The translations under genes and the position numbers were made by a program. 64,000 nucleotides of DNA from Micropterix aruncella. Lineage: Eukaryota; Arthropoda; Insecta; Lepidoptera; Micropterigidae. The stretch spans positions 13,412,804 through 13,476,803 of the forward strand of contig OX155961.1 of assembly GCA_944548615.1 (NCBI GenBank), given 5' to 3'. The notes under the pieces are model-generated. The model did not search any database and was not told the origin of the DNA. It saw only the letters and a program-made list of their open reading frames with translations. Below, piece after piece: positions 11,443-22,794 of the stretch (the first letter of the stretch is position 1; each line of letters starts with the position of its first letter).

Positions 11443-12444
11443 TATACGAGTAAAACATTTCTCGTATAACTTAACTAAATTATTATGTTATGTGCGTTCA
11501 GATATACGAGTAGGCAAAGCGCAATGTCGTTCTTTTGTGTATGTCCTATACTTAAACAAGTATATACGCTTCTAATTTAAATTGTTGTGCAAATAAAAAC
11601 GTGGCTTTATGCGAACAGCGACAAAAACAAGCACAATCGCTGTGGATTAGTGCCGCTCTTGTGCGCAAATGTGTCGAACATAAAATGTGTCATTTTATCC
11701 AAACGCAAATCTCGCACATTTTCCGCTGGGTTCACTCACGTTGCGCGATTGTCGTACCGTACGGTCGATTGTCTAATCTGTGATTATCGTATTCTATACC
11801 GTATCAAGTGCGCCGTTTTAAAAAAGATTAAAACGGTATGATTTACAAATTCGCAAACTAAGAAACTACTCGTCGAACAATTCTTTACTCGTCGAACAAT
11901 TCTTTCGGAAAGATATACAAATAGAAATAGTTCGGGAAAAGAGATCGAAAACTCGAAGTGTAACAAATAAAATATTACGTATAACCAAAACCATGAATAC
12001 CTATGGTATATGCAGGACAGAATATGCAATTCCTGAACTGATAAATAACATGTCTATCGAAATGAAATAACCATTAAATATCATTAAATGAAATAATCAT
12101 TAATTGAAAAAAACATATAATCGAAACTAAAAAATAATTTCCTATCAAAAATTATAAATTTAAAACAAATAAAATTAAGTAGAAACGAAACACCTGTATG
12201 TACTTGAATTGGCCAGCCATGTTAGTAACAGGGCGGTCGAACTGTAATTCACTGTTTTAAATAGCTGTGTAAATTGCGGGTACAACAGAAATATTATTAT
12301 CTAATTAATTTAATGAATTTGGTGGTAATTTCATTCACTGTAAACTTTATACTTATTATAAGTGTAAAGGCTTTATTTTATATCACAGTCAAACCAGACT
12401 TGGTTTTAGTGAAATTTTTAATGTAATAATTATGTATTGTTTTT
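11443..12444. other. Nothing recognised; 21-bp tandem duplication
   Basis: 'actcgtcgaacaattcttt' occurs twice in tandem at about 11,864-11,902. No domain was seen in ORFs of 60-84 codons. Confidence 0.4.
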
Positions 12445-12956
12445 AAACTATTGCATAGCTTTTATCGCGGGCCTAGCCCAGCGCGGCGACCGAATGAAGA
12501 AATTTCTTAACGAAAATTAATGATTTTAAACTGATAATTACGTCTAAACGAGTACTGCTTACGATTCCAAAAAAATATATGTTAAACAAGAACATTTTCC
12601 TAATATTCTTAGCTTTGAATATTTTAGATTTTGTTTATATTACATAGTTTAATTAATTTGTGAAATTAGGTCTAACCGAACACAAAAACGACTACTACGC
12701 AAATACTATCTGGCATATTATTATGAAACCTGCACCATTTTAAAGATAATTTAATTATCTATCTTTTTATCTACGATTTTTTTCGAATAGTCAAAGAATA
12801 AAAGAATAATATCCGGTTTTGTTGCTTTATTGAATAACATTCGTGCGCGGCGCTCTATCGGAATTATTCCGAATCATTTGATTCCGCAGCTCTATATGAT
12901 TCGGAATAATTTCAACGTTTACCGATAGAGCGCAGTTATCTGATATCAGAAATAAA
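12445..12956 (+). mobile_element. Repeat family H, partial unit 0
   Basis: This copy starts 'aaactattgcatagctttt' and follows the units at 15,394-18,356 nearly base for base until 'ctgatatcagaaataaa', lacking the last ~70 bp ('gctatgcaatagctttacc' to 'gtgccaca'). It has the same orientation as the array but lies upstream of the OTU ORF. It contains the family's internal inverted repeat ('cgctctatcgg...' pairing with '...ccgatagagcg'). Confidence 0.85.
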
Positions 12957-12990
12957 TTGAATTAATACAGTATGATCGCGGCCACTCTTA

Positions 12991-13186
12991 TAGGGCGTTT
13001 ACACTCTCGCGTGAGGCGCGAGGCGAGACGCAAAACTATATCAGTAAACAAATGGAACAGAGGCAAAGCTTCTAACGAGCGTTCAAAATGATTACCTACT
13101 TGCTAGAAGCTTTGCCTCTGTTCCGTTTGTTTACGACATGGTTTTGCGTCTCGCCTCGCGCCTCGCGCGAGAGTGTAAACGCCCCA
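12991..13186. mobile_element. Foldback MITE with TTA target duplication
   Basis: 196 bp in which 12,991-13,075 and 13,102-13,186 are inverted repeats of about 83 bp with few mismatches. Ends are TAGGGCGTTTACACTC and GAGTGTAAACGCCCCA, flanked on both sides by TTA (12,988-12,990; 13,187-13,189). A 3-bp TTA/TAA duplication and G-rich ends fit PIF/Harbinger-type (Tourist-like) MITEs. It is young enough for the arms to be nearly intact and has no coding capacity. Confidence 0.8.
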
Positions 13187-13851
13187 TTACGGTAGGATTC
13201 TGACATTGTGTTCCGAAAGAAGACGAAATAAATTACGTTATTAAAAAAACCAAATGGCCAGGAAATCAAAATTTTTACAACATAAACGCCGTATACTGGA
13301 GAAAAATAGATTATTAAGGTAAGTAATGTGTATTATTACGTGTATATTATTACCATTTCTCTGCTCTGACGTTCCTTGCCTGACGTCACATTGGGGTGAC
13401 TAGACGAATAGGTTTCGTGCAACAAGTTCACTAATTAACAGTTATAAAATAAAATACGTCATTTATTTCATAAACTGACGTGATTACTGTTAAATCAAAC
13501 TTGAATATTGATTTTGAAAATCGATTTAGGGTCGATTTCAATATGAAACCTGCGGGTAGAAGTACCTACACATAAGTATAAGTTGAACCGTCGATTTGCT
13601 AAATTCATTCATAAAGCGACAAAATTTCACTCGTGATTTTCGTAGTATGACGTAAATTATACTTTGGTTGGAGGGGGTTGTATCTATTTGTGGCAATAAG
13701 ATCATTTTGTGGTTTTTAGCCAAAAATCTAGTAGTAATCATAATAATTCTACTTATAACATAGTTAGGCGCATATCTGACTCACTGACTGACTAACGCTG
13801 TGGGTACAGTCTTTTTTTTGAAATTTGTCAGTTTTTACCTTCTTTTCTTTT
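13187..13851. other. Nothing recognised
   Basis: Non-coding AT-rich spacer between the foldback MITE and the minisatellite. Confidence 0.4.
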
Positions 13852-14455
13852 CTAATTTCTACTACCTACTTCTAATTTCGAACTTGGAATGCTATTTCGA
13901 ATTTCGAACTTGAAATTGTACTTCGAATTTCAAACTTGAAATTGTGCTTCGAATTTTGAACTTGACATTCTACTTCGAATTTCGAACTTAATATTCTACT
14001 TCGAATTTCGACCTTGAAATTCTACGTCGAATTTTGAACTTGACATTTTACTTCGAATTTCGAACTTGATATTTTACTTCGAATTTCGAACTTGAAATTC
14101 TACTTCGAATTTCGAACTTGAAATTCTACGTCGAATTTCGAACTTGACATTTTACTTCGAAATTCGAACTTGATATTTTACTTCGAATTTCGTACTTGAA
14201 ATTCTACGTCGAATTTCGAACTTGACATTTTACTTCGAACTTGATATTTTACTTCGAATTTCGAACTTGACATTTTACTTCGAATTTTAAACTTGACATT
14301 CTACTTCAAATTTCGAACTTAATATTCATTCTACTTCAAATTTCAAACATCTACATTTTGACATTTGAAATTCGGAATTTCGATTAAATTTCGATAATAT
14401 CGGAATTCGAATTAAAATTTCGAAATTTTGTATTGTGCTTTGAATTTCGAACTTG
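13852..14455 (+). repeat. Minisatellite of ~26-bp units
   Basis: About twenty imperfect tandem units built on 'cttcgaatttcgaacttga' followed by '[aca]a[ta]t[ct]ta'. Units vary by substitution and by small losses, most strongly at the edges. The array ends 24 bp before a good 3' splice-acceptor-like tract and the OTU ORF, so it may lie inside an intron of that gene. Confidence 0.9.
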
Positions 14456-14478
14456 ACTTTCTACTTCTTTTTTCAAAG

Positions 14479-15367
14479 GAAAAGACAAAAATTGGACAGT
14501 AATGAAGAGAATGTCGTGCAATGTAGAGCTGTTGAAAATATAGAAAATGTAACGCTACAAGAAAATCAATTTCACAGCCAACAACTTCAAATTTATGAAC
14601 AGCGTAATGAATGCATTACTCCCGAAGTTATTCTATACAGGAACACAGGAATTCCTGGCGATGGTAATTGTCTATTCCACTTGCTCATAAGTGTTTTGCA
14701 ACTTCAAATTGAGACTTGTGACTTGAGAAATCAGTTACGCGATTCACCATATTTAAACTCCTGCCACAATCCGCAAGAAGCATATAACAACATTCTATCA
14801 AGCACTAATGATTACGGAGATTTGGATTGTTTGTACTTATTTTCAAAAATGTACAATCAAAATGTTTGTATACATTATTGTTTTTACAACATAACTACAA
14901 CGAATCAAGACACTATCTTTTGTCATTTTAAAGCGAATGATACACAAAACTGGATTCATCTTCATCTTCGTGAACAACATTTCACACCTTTTTATGAAGT
15001 ATCAGATTTATTGGAGACAATACAAGACGCTACCCAAAATGAAGCCCATGTTGATGCCAATATTCAACTATTGCGTGACAATTATAATGAAGATCCTACC
15101 GAAGATAACCATTACAATCATGAAAATGAAATTGAGATTGATAGAGAAAATCGAATTGGTGAAAAAATTATGGATTTTATTGTTGATGGTACTATTCCAG
15201 TTTACACAAATTATCATAAACACAGTACAAGTCATATTGATTTTTATAAAGACTTTACGAGTAATTCATTTGGTCATTCTTGTATTATTTGCGACAGAAC
15301 ATGGTGGAAAAGAGACTTGAAAATGTCGACCAGTAAACATGAAAGTATTTTGAAAACAATACTGCAG
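14479..15367 (+). CDS. OTU-domain protein exon, Helitron/Helentron-like N-terminal region
   Basis: The open frame runs from an upstream ATG at 14,453 to a stop at 15,385 (310 codons); I favour 14,479-15,367 as an internal exon. It is preceded by the pyrimidine tract and acceptor 'cttttttcaaag|g' and followed by the donor CAG|GTAATC. Numbering from the ATG, residues 58-183 look like an OTU cysteine protease: catalytic motif D70-G-N-C73, middle 'YGDLDCLYLFSKMYNQNVC' and a C-terminal catalytic-type His in 'QHFTPFYEV' (H176). Residues 273-290, 'FGHSCIICDRTWWKRDLK', match the Cys-x-x-Cys motif found upstream of the Rep/helicase core in Helitron-type proteins. Residues 185-240 are acidic and low-complexity. 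Rep and helicase parts are not found downstream because the frame runs into the tandem array. So this is a fragment of a TE protein, or an orphan exon. All OTU key residues are present. Confidence 0.7.
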
Positions 15368-15393
15368 GTAATCTTAATTATATAGTTTTTTTT

Positions 15394-15980
15394 AAGCTAT
15401 TGCATAGCTTTTATCGCGGGCCTAGGCCAGCGCGGCGACCGAATGAAGAAATTTCTTAACGAAAATTAATGATTTTAAACTGATAATTACGTCTAAACGA
15501 GTACTGCTTACGATTCGAAACAAATATATGTTAAACAAGAACATTTTCCTGATATTCTTAGATTTGAATATTTTAGATTTTGTTTATATTACATAGTGTA
15601 ATTAATTTGTGAAATTAGGTCTAACCGAACACAAAAACGACTACTACGCAAATACTATCTGGCGTATTATTATGAAACCTGCACCATTTTAAAGATAATT
15701 TAATTATCTATCTTTTTATCTACGATTTTTTCGAATAATCCGGTTTTTTTGCTTTATCGAATAAAAAATTCGTGCGCGGCGCATAATCGGAAGACGTTTA
15801 AATTATTACTCCGAATCATTTGCTTCCGCAGCCGCAAATGATTCGGAATAAATTCAACGTTTTCCGATAGAGCGCAGTTATCTGATATCAGATAAAATAA
15901 AATAAATAAATTATTATAATTGCATAAGTTGGTAAAAATGCTATGCAATAGCTTTACCGCGGCAGTCCCCGAGTGCCACA
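15394..15980 (+). mobile_element. Repeat family H, array unit 1 (type a)
   Basis: 587 bp. It begins AAGCTATTGCATAGCTTTTA and ends 'gctatgcaatagctttacc' then 'gcggcagtccccgagtgccaca'. Both ends contain a small palindrome (AAGCTAT-tgc-ATAGCTT) and the ends resemble each other in direct orientation. An internal inverted repeat of ~40 bp arms surrounds 'cattt...ccgcag'. It starts 26 bp after the donor-like GT of the OTU exon. Confidence 0.9.
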
Positions 15981-15986
15981 ATTATT

Positions 15987-16564
15987 AAGCTATTGCATAG
16001 CTTTTATCGCGGGCCTAGGCCAGCGCGGCGACCGAATGAAGAAATTTCTTAACGAAAATGAATGATTTTAAACTGATAATTACGTCTAAACGAGTACTGC
16101 TTACGATTTGAAAAAAATATATGTTAAACAAGAACATTTTCCTAATATTCTTAGCTTTGAATATTTTAGATTTTGTTTATATTACATAGTGTAATTAATT
16201 TGTGAAATTAGGTCTAACCGAACACAAAAACGACTACTACCCAAATTCTTGCTGGCGTATTATTATGAAACCTGCACCATTTTAAAGATAATTTAATTAT
16301 CTATCTTTTTATCTACGCATTTTTTGGAATAATTCGTTTTTTTTTCTTTATCGAATAAAAATTCGTGAGCGGCGCTCTATCGGAAGACGTTTAAATCATT
16401 CCGAATCATTTGCTTCCGCAGATGATTCGGAATAATTTCAACGTTTTCCGATAGACCGCAGTTATCTGATATCAGAAAAAATAAAATAAATAAATAATTA
16501 TAATTGCATAAGTTGTTAAAAATGCTATGCAATAGCTTTACCGCGGCAGTCCCCGAGTGCCACA
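15987..16564 (+). mobile_element. Repeat family H, array unit 2 (type b)
   Basis: 578 bp, head-to-tail with unit 1 and separated from it by 'attatt'. Type b differs from type a at many shared positions, for example 'ttcttgctggcg' versus 'atactatctggcg' and a shorter internal loop. It is nearly identical to unit 4. Confidence 0.9.
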
Positions 16565-16587
16565 CGTATTTTTTTATTTTTATTATT

Positions 16588-17174
16588 AAGCTATTGCATA
16601 GCTTTTATCGCGGGCCTAGGCCAGCGCGGCGACTGAATGAAGAAATTTCTTAACGAAAATTAATGATTTTAAACTGATAATTACGTCTAAACGAGTGCTG
16701 CTTACGATTCGAAAAAAATATATGTTAAACAAGAACATTTTCCTGATATTCTTAGATTTGAATATTTTAGATTTTGTTTATATTACATAGTGTAATTAAT
16801 TTGTGAAATTAGGTCTAACCGAACACAAAAACGACTACTACGCAAATACTATCTGGCGTATTATTATGAAACCTGCACCATTTTAAAGATAATTTAATTA
16901 TCTATCTTTTTATCTACGATTTTTTCGAATAATCCGGTTTTTTTGCTTTATCGAATAAAAAATTCGTGCGCGGCGCATAATCGGAAGACGTTTAAATTAT
17001 TACTCCGAATCATTTGCTTCCGCAGCCGCAAATGATTCGGAATAAATTCAACGTTTTCCGATAGAGCGCAGTTATCTGATATCAGATAAAATAAAATAAA
17101 TAAATTATTATAATTGCATAAGTTGGTAAAAATGCTATGCAATAGCTTTACCGCGGCAGTCCCCGAGTGCCACA
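16588..17174 (+). mobile_element. Repeat family H, array unit 3 (type a)
   Basis: 587 bp, nearly identical to unit 1. It starts exactly 1,194 bp after it. The linker before it is 'cgtatttttttatttttatt'-like. Confidence 0.9.
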
Positions 17175-17180
17175 ATTATT

Positions 17181-17758
17181 AAGCTATTGCATAGCTTTTA
17201 TCGCGGGCCTAGGCCAGCGCGGCGACCGAATGAAGAAATTTCTTAACGAAAATGAATGATTTTAAACTGATAATTACGTCTAAACGAGTACTGCTTACGA
17301 TTTGAAAAAAATATATGTTAAACAAGAACATTTTCCTAATATTCTTAGCTTTGAATATTTTAGATTTTGTTTATATTACATAGTGTAATTAATTTGTGAA
17401 ATTAGGTCTAACCGAACACAAAAACGACTACTACCCAAATTCTTGCTGGCGTATTATTATGAAACCTGCACCATTTTAAAGATAATTTAATTATCTATCT
17501 TTTTATCTACGCATTTTTTGGAATAATTCGTTTTTTTTTCTTTATCGAATAAAAATTCGTGAGCGGCGCTCTATCGGAAGACGTTTAAATTATTCCGAAT
17601 CATTTGCTTCCGCAGATGATTCGGAATAATTTCAACGTTTTCCGATAGACCGCAGTTATCTGATATCAGAAAAAATAAAATAAATAAATAATTATAATTG
17701 CATAAGTTGTTAAAAATGCTATGCAATAGCTTTACCGCGGCAGTCCCCGAGTGCCACA
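17181..17758 (+). mobile_element. Repeat family H, array unit 4 (type b)
   Basis: 578 bp, nearly identical to unit 2 and 1,194 bp from it. Confidence 0.9.
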
Positions 17759-17781
17759 CGTATTTTTTTATTTTTATTATT

Positions 17782-18356
17782 AAGCTATTGCATAGCTTTT
17801 ATCGCGGGCCTAGGCCAGCGCGGCGACTGAATGAAGAAATTTCTTAACGAAAATTAATGATTTTAAACTGATAATTACGTCTAAACGAGTGCTGCTTACG
17901 ATTCGAAAAAAATATATGTTAAACAAGAACATTTTCCTGATATTCTTAGATTTGAATATTTTAGATTTTGTTTATATTACATAGTGTAATTAATTTGTGA
18001 AATTAGGTCTAACCGAACACAAAAACGACTACTACGCAAATACTATCTGGCGTATTATTATGAAACCTGCACCATTTTAAAGATAATTTAATTATCTATC
18101 TTTTTATCTACGATTTTTTCGAATAATCCGGTTTTTTTGCTTTATCGAATAAAAAATTCGTACGCGGCGCATAATCGGAAGACGTTTAAATTATTCTGAA
18201 GCATTTGCTACCGCAGCCGCAAATGATTCGGAATAATTTCAACGTTTTCTGATAGAGCGCAGTTATCTGATATCAGAAAAAAAAAATAATTATAATTGCA
18301 TAAGTTGTTAAAAATGCTATGCAATAGCTTTACCGCGGCAGTCCCCGAGTGCCACA
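17782..18356 (+). mobile_element. Repeat family H, array unit 5 (type a-like), array end
   Basis: 575 bp, 1,194 bp after unit 3. It is like type a in its first ~400 bp, then has private changes in the internal palindrome ('ctgaagcatttgctaccg') and ends like type b. The linker 'catattttttgt' follows, then unique DNA. Confidence 0.9.
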
Positions 18357-19000
18357 CATATTTTTTGTATAAATAAAAAAAGGAACTAGATTGATTGGAT
18401 GATTTCAGTGCAGTATTTTTTTTAGGGGGTGACTCAGTACATCGAATTCAAAAACTTTAAATGATACATTTTGAAAAAAAAAATTTTTTTTAATTTGTTT
18501 TTTTTTAAATTTTATTTACTAGTATGAAAAGCTGTGATCACGAAGCGCTATCTATCGATAGGTAAAATGCCGCTAATATTGTTTATATACGCTATATTAC
18601 CTGCCGCTAGATGGCACAGCGCGCTCAAACGCTTATCAAACTTTTATTTACCATTCAACTTCTTCAAATTTTAAATTAAAAAAAAAAACAAAAAACATTT
18701 TTTTTAATGTTTTTTTCAAAAAAAATACATTAAAAGTTGCTTACCTCGTTGTATACAATCATCCTCTAAAAAAATGCCCGTGCAGTAAAAACACTTTGTA
18801 TTTATTAATTCTTTAAATTATTTTGATGATTTATATGATCTGATTATAAGAAACCATCATTTTAAATATTTTATTTAGTTATAATAGCGAACTCATATAA
18901 AATATTTTATTTAGTTATAATAGTGAACTCATTAGATTTTCCATTTGGCTTTCAAATAGGTAAGATAAACTTCTTCTTAGTGTGACTCTGTAGGTTCGCC
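18357..19000. other. Nothing recognised; 38-bp tandem duplication
   Basis: 'attttatttagttataatag' plus '[ct]gaactcat' occurs twice at about 18,868-18,932. Otherwise homopolymer-rich A/T DNA. Confidence 0.4.
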
Positions 19001-19009
19001 AGACAAAAT

Positions 19010-19310
19010 AATTCGGCGACACTCGTAGTCCCGGTCTATTCTCGATTGTTCCGCAAGAAAGATTTTCGTCTACTGCCTAGTCTCCTTTTCCCTGCAAACA
19101 TATTCAGTTGCAGGAGTTCGTACCTGTCGTGCACTAAACACATGATCCAGGTATGCAGCTTTGCACTGTTTCATGGTCTGCCGTAGCTTGCGTTTTTGGC
19201 CGACACGCCGTAGAACTTCTTCATTTGTGACTTGCTTAGTCCGAGATATCGCCATCATGCGTCTGTATGCCCACACCTGGATACTTCTATACGTTTCCTG
19301 AGATCTTCCT
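19010..19310 (-). pseudogene. RTE-type LINE fragment (C-terminal region)
   Basis: On the minus strand the frame reads 'VWAYRRMMAIS', 'VTNEEVLRRVG' and 'LDHVFSARQ', in the order seen near the C-terminus of RTE-clade ORF2 proteins (W-x-YRRM-I, TNEEVL-R, GHI-R). It is truncated at both ends and degenerate after the stop at 19,070. It should not be read as a gene. Confidence 0.6.
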
Positions 19311-20199
19311 TAATAAACTAGTATCTATTAAAAAGATAAACTAGCACCATGCAAAAGCTTGTAATAACTATCTACCTGTTGCGTGCAGTAGGTTGTATAT
19401 ACACTGCCTACAGTACATTATGACATGTCCAAGAGTGATAAATTCGCCAATTAGATACGAATGTAATGTAATGTCAAAGACTATAAGGTCTAGAAATTGC
19501 AGACACAGTTCCATACGCGCGCACGTGGAAACATTATGGCCAAAGTGAGATGTAGAAACGTAAGCTCAGCAATGCATTTCACACAGAAGATTAATTTTAC
19601 GACCGAGGGCGATAAATATTGACGAGACTCTAAATTCTACACCTATAATAATTAATTACAGCGTGATATATATAAGTATTTACGTAATTTAGGTAATGTA
19701 TCATTGTGATTACCAAAACTTTTGCTGCTGTATGTATACTCGGGGGTATATTTGAAGTTGAGTATTTTTCAGACTACGATCCTCTGACCGCTATGGGCCC
19801 TAGACAAACGCGAACTTTTCTCATAAATAATCCTGAGTTTCGAGCGGCGATAAATCCAGAATTTAGCCCAAATCCTCGGTTGGAATATATATCGTTTTTA
19901 AAAATGCGCAGGCCGTAATTTGAGAAAGTCTGGACTAATTTGTCTTTTTTTATTAATAATAAGCGAATGAAATATTGTGTTATCTTAAGGGGTTTATCAT
20001 CATAAGGGGTATGTTTTGTTACATTTTTATAGATGTAGTTTATGTCCATAATTATGATTTAGATACAGAGAACCTTTGCCGTGGTATTTATTTACCTGAC
20101 CTGTCGCCCTTGGTAAAATTACCTATCATAAAACATTCTGAAAGACACTACTAGATTTGTTAAACCGCGTGGTGTCAGAGGCCAATTTTGAAATTTTAC
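19311..20199. other. Nothing recognised
   Basis: A 70-codon plus-strand ORF at 19,706 contains a small repeat of 'NPEF' but no known motif. Confidence 0.35.
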
Positions 20200-20937
20200 T
20201 AATATTAAAAAGAGGTAAAGTTTGTGAGGTTGTAGGAAGTAATCTCTGGATCTACTGAACCAATTTTGAAAATTCTTTTACCAATAGACAGCCACATTAT
20301 TTGTGAGTGTCATAGGCTATATATTAATCCGAAAAATGAAAAGCCTTTTTCTTGGTAGTCGGATTTGCAAAGTAAGTCGGAGAAAAAACGGTTGAACGAA
20401 AACGTTTCTACCTGACGCTGCCCTAACGATGAGAGATATATGATTATATTTTAGAGAAAAGTTGTAAAGCTTGATAATGCCTACAAAAAAGTAAGCGACG
20501 GCATATGTCTAACTTTTACATTTAAGTCACTAAAAGTAGTTTTTTATAAATAAAAAAATAAATAAATCGTTAAGTCATGTTTATTGGTCATATCATCAAC
20601 AATTATGATTTCTTATCTAAATAAGTAAATTTATCGTCGCAAGTGTTTAAAACAAAAGACTTTTCCGTTTTACTGCATATAATTTCCCTTTTACTGCATA
20701 AATGGTTAACGAGATAAGACATACACAAATAAGACACTCACAAGAAGACACTCACAAATAACGGTAATATAATCAAATTGGCATGCAAGTACATACATAC
20801 ATATGCAGTAAAAATATAACCCTCCTTTTGGCAGTGAGGAAATAAATCATAGCACGCTGTACTAACCGAGTCACACTCATAATTTCATCACAAGTAAAAA
20901 GTTTTACCGCCCAACGAAGTGGGCACGGGTCAGCTAG
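20200..20937 (+). mobile_element. Interspersed repeat ending CGGGTCAGCTAGT
   Basis: It opens 'aatattaaaaagaggtaaag' and closes 'aacgaagtgggcacgggtc' followed by 'agctagt'. The first ~230 bp match 1-240 in reverse. The closing motif is the inverse of the opening motif at 3,974. Non-coding and probably a non-autonomous element; the 3' boundary is clear but the 5' one is approximate. Confidence 0.55.
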
Positions 20938-22440
20938 TATGTAATAAAGGAATATACGACTTCATTGAAAAAACGTAAATATCTTGCATTTTACATAGTT
21001 TAACGCAGTACAAAATACACTCTTTTATCCGCGTAGAAAGTGACTAAAGCTACAATACCGAACAACAATGTTACATGCAGATTGCATTCTATTGTAAAAC
21101 GACATAGCAATAACAAGTTAAGCCAGAAAAATCGTTTATGAGAAAATCGCCAATAAAAATGTTGAACCTTTATAAATTGAAAGATGTGTAATGTAGCTTT
21201 TTAATAAAAAAAATCTTCGTAAAGGAGATATGAAGCAATCAACATTCAAAATTATATCACAAATAGTTGCACGACAATTTGCTGTTTAAATTTGTCATTC
21301 GATAGCATCCCAGACGTGCTTTAAGATTTCTTCATAACATATTTTTTTTAAATGCCTCCGTTTTTGCCTGATTTTGTATCGAACGATTTAAGGGGGTTAC
21401 TGACTTGACTGTTTTTCATTGAAAATGATGTACATTTTATTTCGGGAACGGCTTAACCGTTTTTAATAATATTTTGTGTACCTATCATTTTAGTAGGAGG
21501 AATTTCAAAAACATGCAATTCTTATTTATTTATAAGCTGTGAAAATATCAAGCTTTTTCGTGTTTTAAAGAAAAAATATATATTTGTTATCAATTATTTG
21601 AAATTCCCTTTGTAAATTTGTTAGCTAGCACTGCTACCTATCAACAAAAAAAATCATCTTGTTATCTTGTAATAATTTTTAAGAAAATTGTACCGAAGTG
21701 GAAAAAATGTAAAAAATAAAACTTTTCAGTAGGGCAATAAAACTAAAATAGTGTCATGTGTAATTAAATATGCTTATATTTTTTATAAATAATAATACTG
21801 CTAAGTATATACATATTGCTTTATTTGTTCAGTCTTTTCTAATGTGTGAGAAGGGGAGCATTGGGAGTAGGCAACAGAACCGTGAGCCGTCGCGCTCCGC
21901 GGGTCTCCGCAGTGCTAGTCAGATGATCACTGACCTTCCTAATTTTGAATTATTTTTTGAACATTTTTCGTCATGGGGAAAAATATGTGTTTCGTTTTAT
22001 TTTGTATAATATTGAATAAAAAATAATAATTAGGAAAAACTTCGTTTTTCAGATTCAAGTCAGTAACACTCTTAAAGACAATATATATTCAACAAACAAT
22101 ATAAACAAAACAAGATGTATTGTAGATGTCATCATGAGATAGTCAATATACGATTATTTTATTTTTTGTAAACCCTGCTGCATATTATATTAATCGGAAA
22201 ATCGCAGTTTGAAATAAAAGTTCTTTCTTTCTCATTGTACTAGACTTAGTAGTCTAGTGCTGACCGTTCAGCTAGTGATGAACATCACCCAGCATTGCTC
22301 GGGTTCCACCCGCCGTTCCTCTATTACCCCCCCCCCCCCATCTTAGCCACTATCACCCCCAATTATGGAACCTTCTGAAGCATCCTAGAATATTTTGAAA
22401 CATTCTAGAACATTCTGAACCGTTCCCCACTCCCACGCGA
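20938..22440. other. Nothing coding; C-run at 22,327-22,339
   Basis: Long AT-rich stretch. At 22,255-22,440 there is 'ttcagctag', a 13-C run and repeated 'cattctaga'/'cattctgaa' motifs, probably an old member of the CTAGCTGA-type repeats. Confidence 0.4.
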
Positions 22441-22751
22441 TCTCTGGATGGATAGAGCCACAAATCAGACGGTGCTGCAAAGAGTGCACAAAGGGTTGGA
22501 ATTACTGAAGACTATAAAGAGAAGGAAAATACAATACATATGCCACATAATGCGTCGTAAGAAATACCACCTTCTCCAATTAATCCTGCAAGGCAAGATA
22601 AAAGGCCGCCGAAGACCTGGCCGAAGAAGAACCCACTGGCTACAAAAGTTTTAGCACCACCAAGTTTTACCGCGCCCCAACATCACGGGCCTAAGTGGCC
22701 ATAATGACCACCGACCTCCGATAGGATATGGCACTTTAAGAAGAAAAAAAT
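22441..22751 (+). pseudogene. RTE-type LINE 3' end
   Basis: The ORF from 22,448 reads 'LLKTIKRRKIQYICHIMR', then 'LILQGKIKGRRRPGRRR' and 'WLQKF'. This is the C-terminal signature of RTE/BovB-like LINE ORF2 proteins (ellkTIkrRKlqylGHimR ... GKI-G-R-GRRR-WL). A stop follows, and the element ends about 22,751 in 'ggcactttaagaagaaaaa', a typical short-repeat tail. It is heavily 5' truncated. Confidence 0.75.
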
Positions 22752-22794
22752 GCGATCTCTGAGTGTATTTCTCAATTTGGTCTAGGCCCCTCAA

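Noticed and set aside
14937..15320. 127-codon ORF overlapping the OTU exon
   Set aside because: Shadow frame; the OTU frame has the recognisable domain and motif order.
15754..17759. Repeated minus-strand ORFs of 62-75 codons beginning MWHSGTAAVKLLHS
   Set aside because: They recur only because the family H unit is repeated; they cross the unit's internal palindrome, change length between unit types and show no protein motif.
15394..18356. CRISPR-like array
   Set aside because: Units are ~580 bp, head-to-tail with short linkers, in an insect nuclear context.
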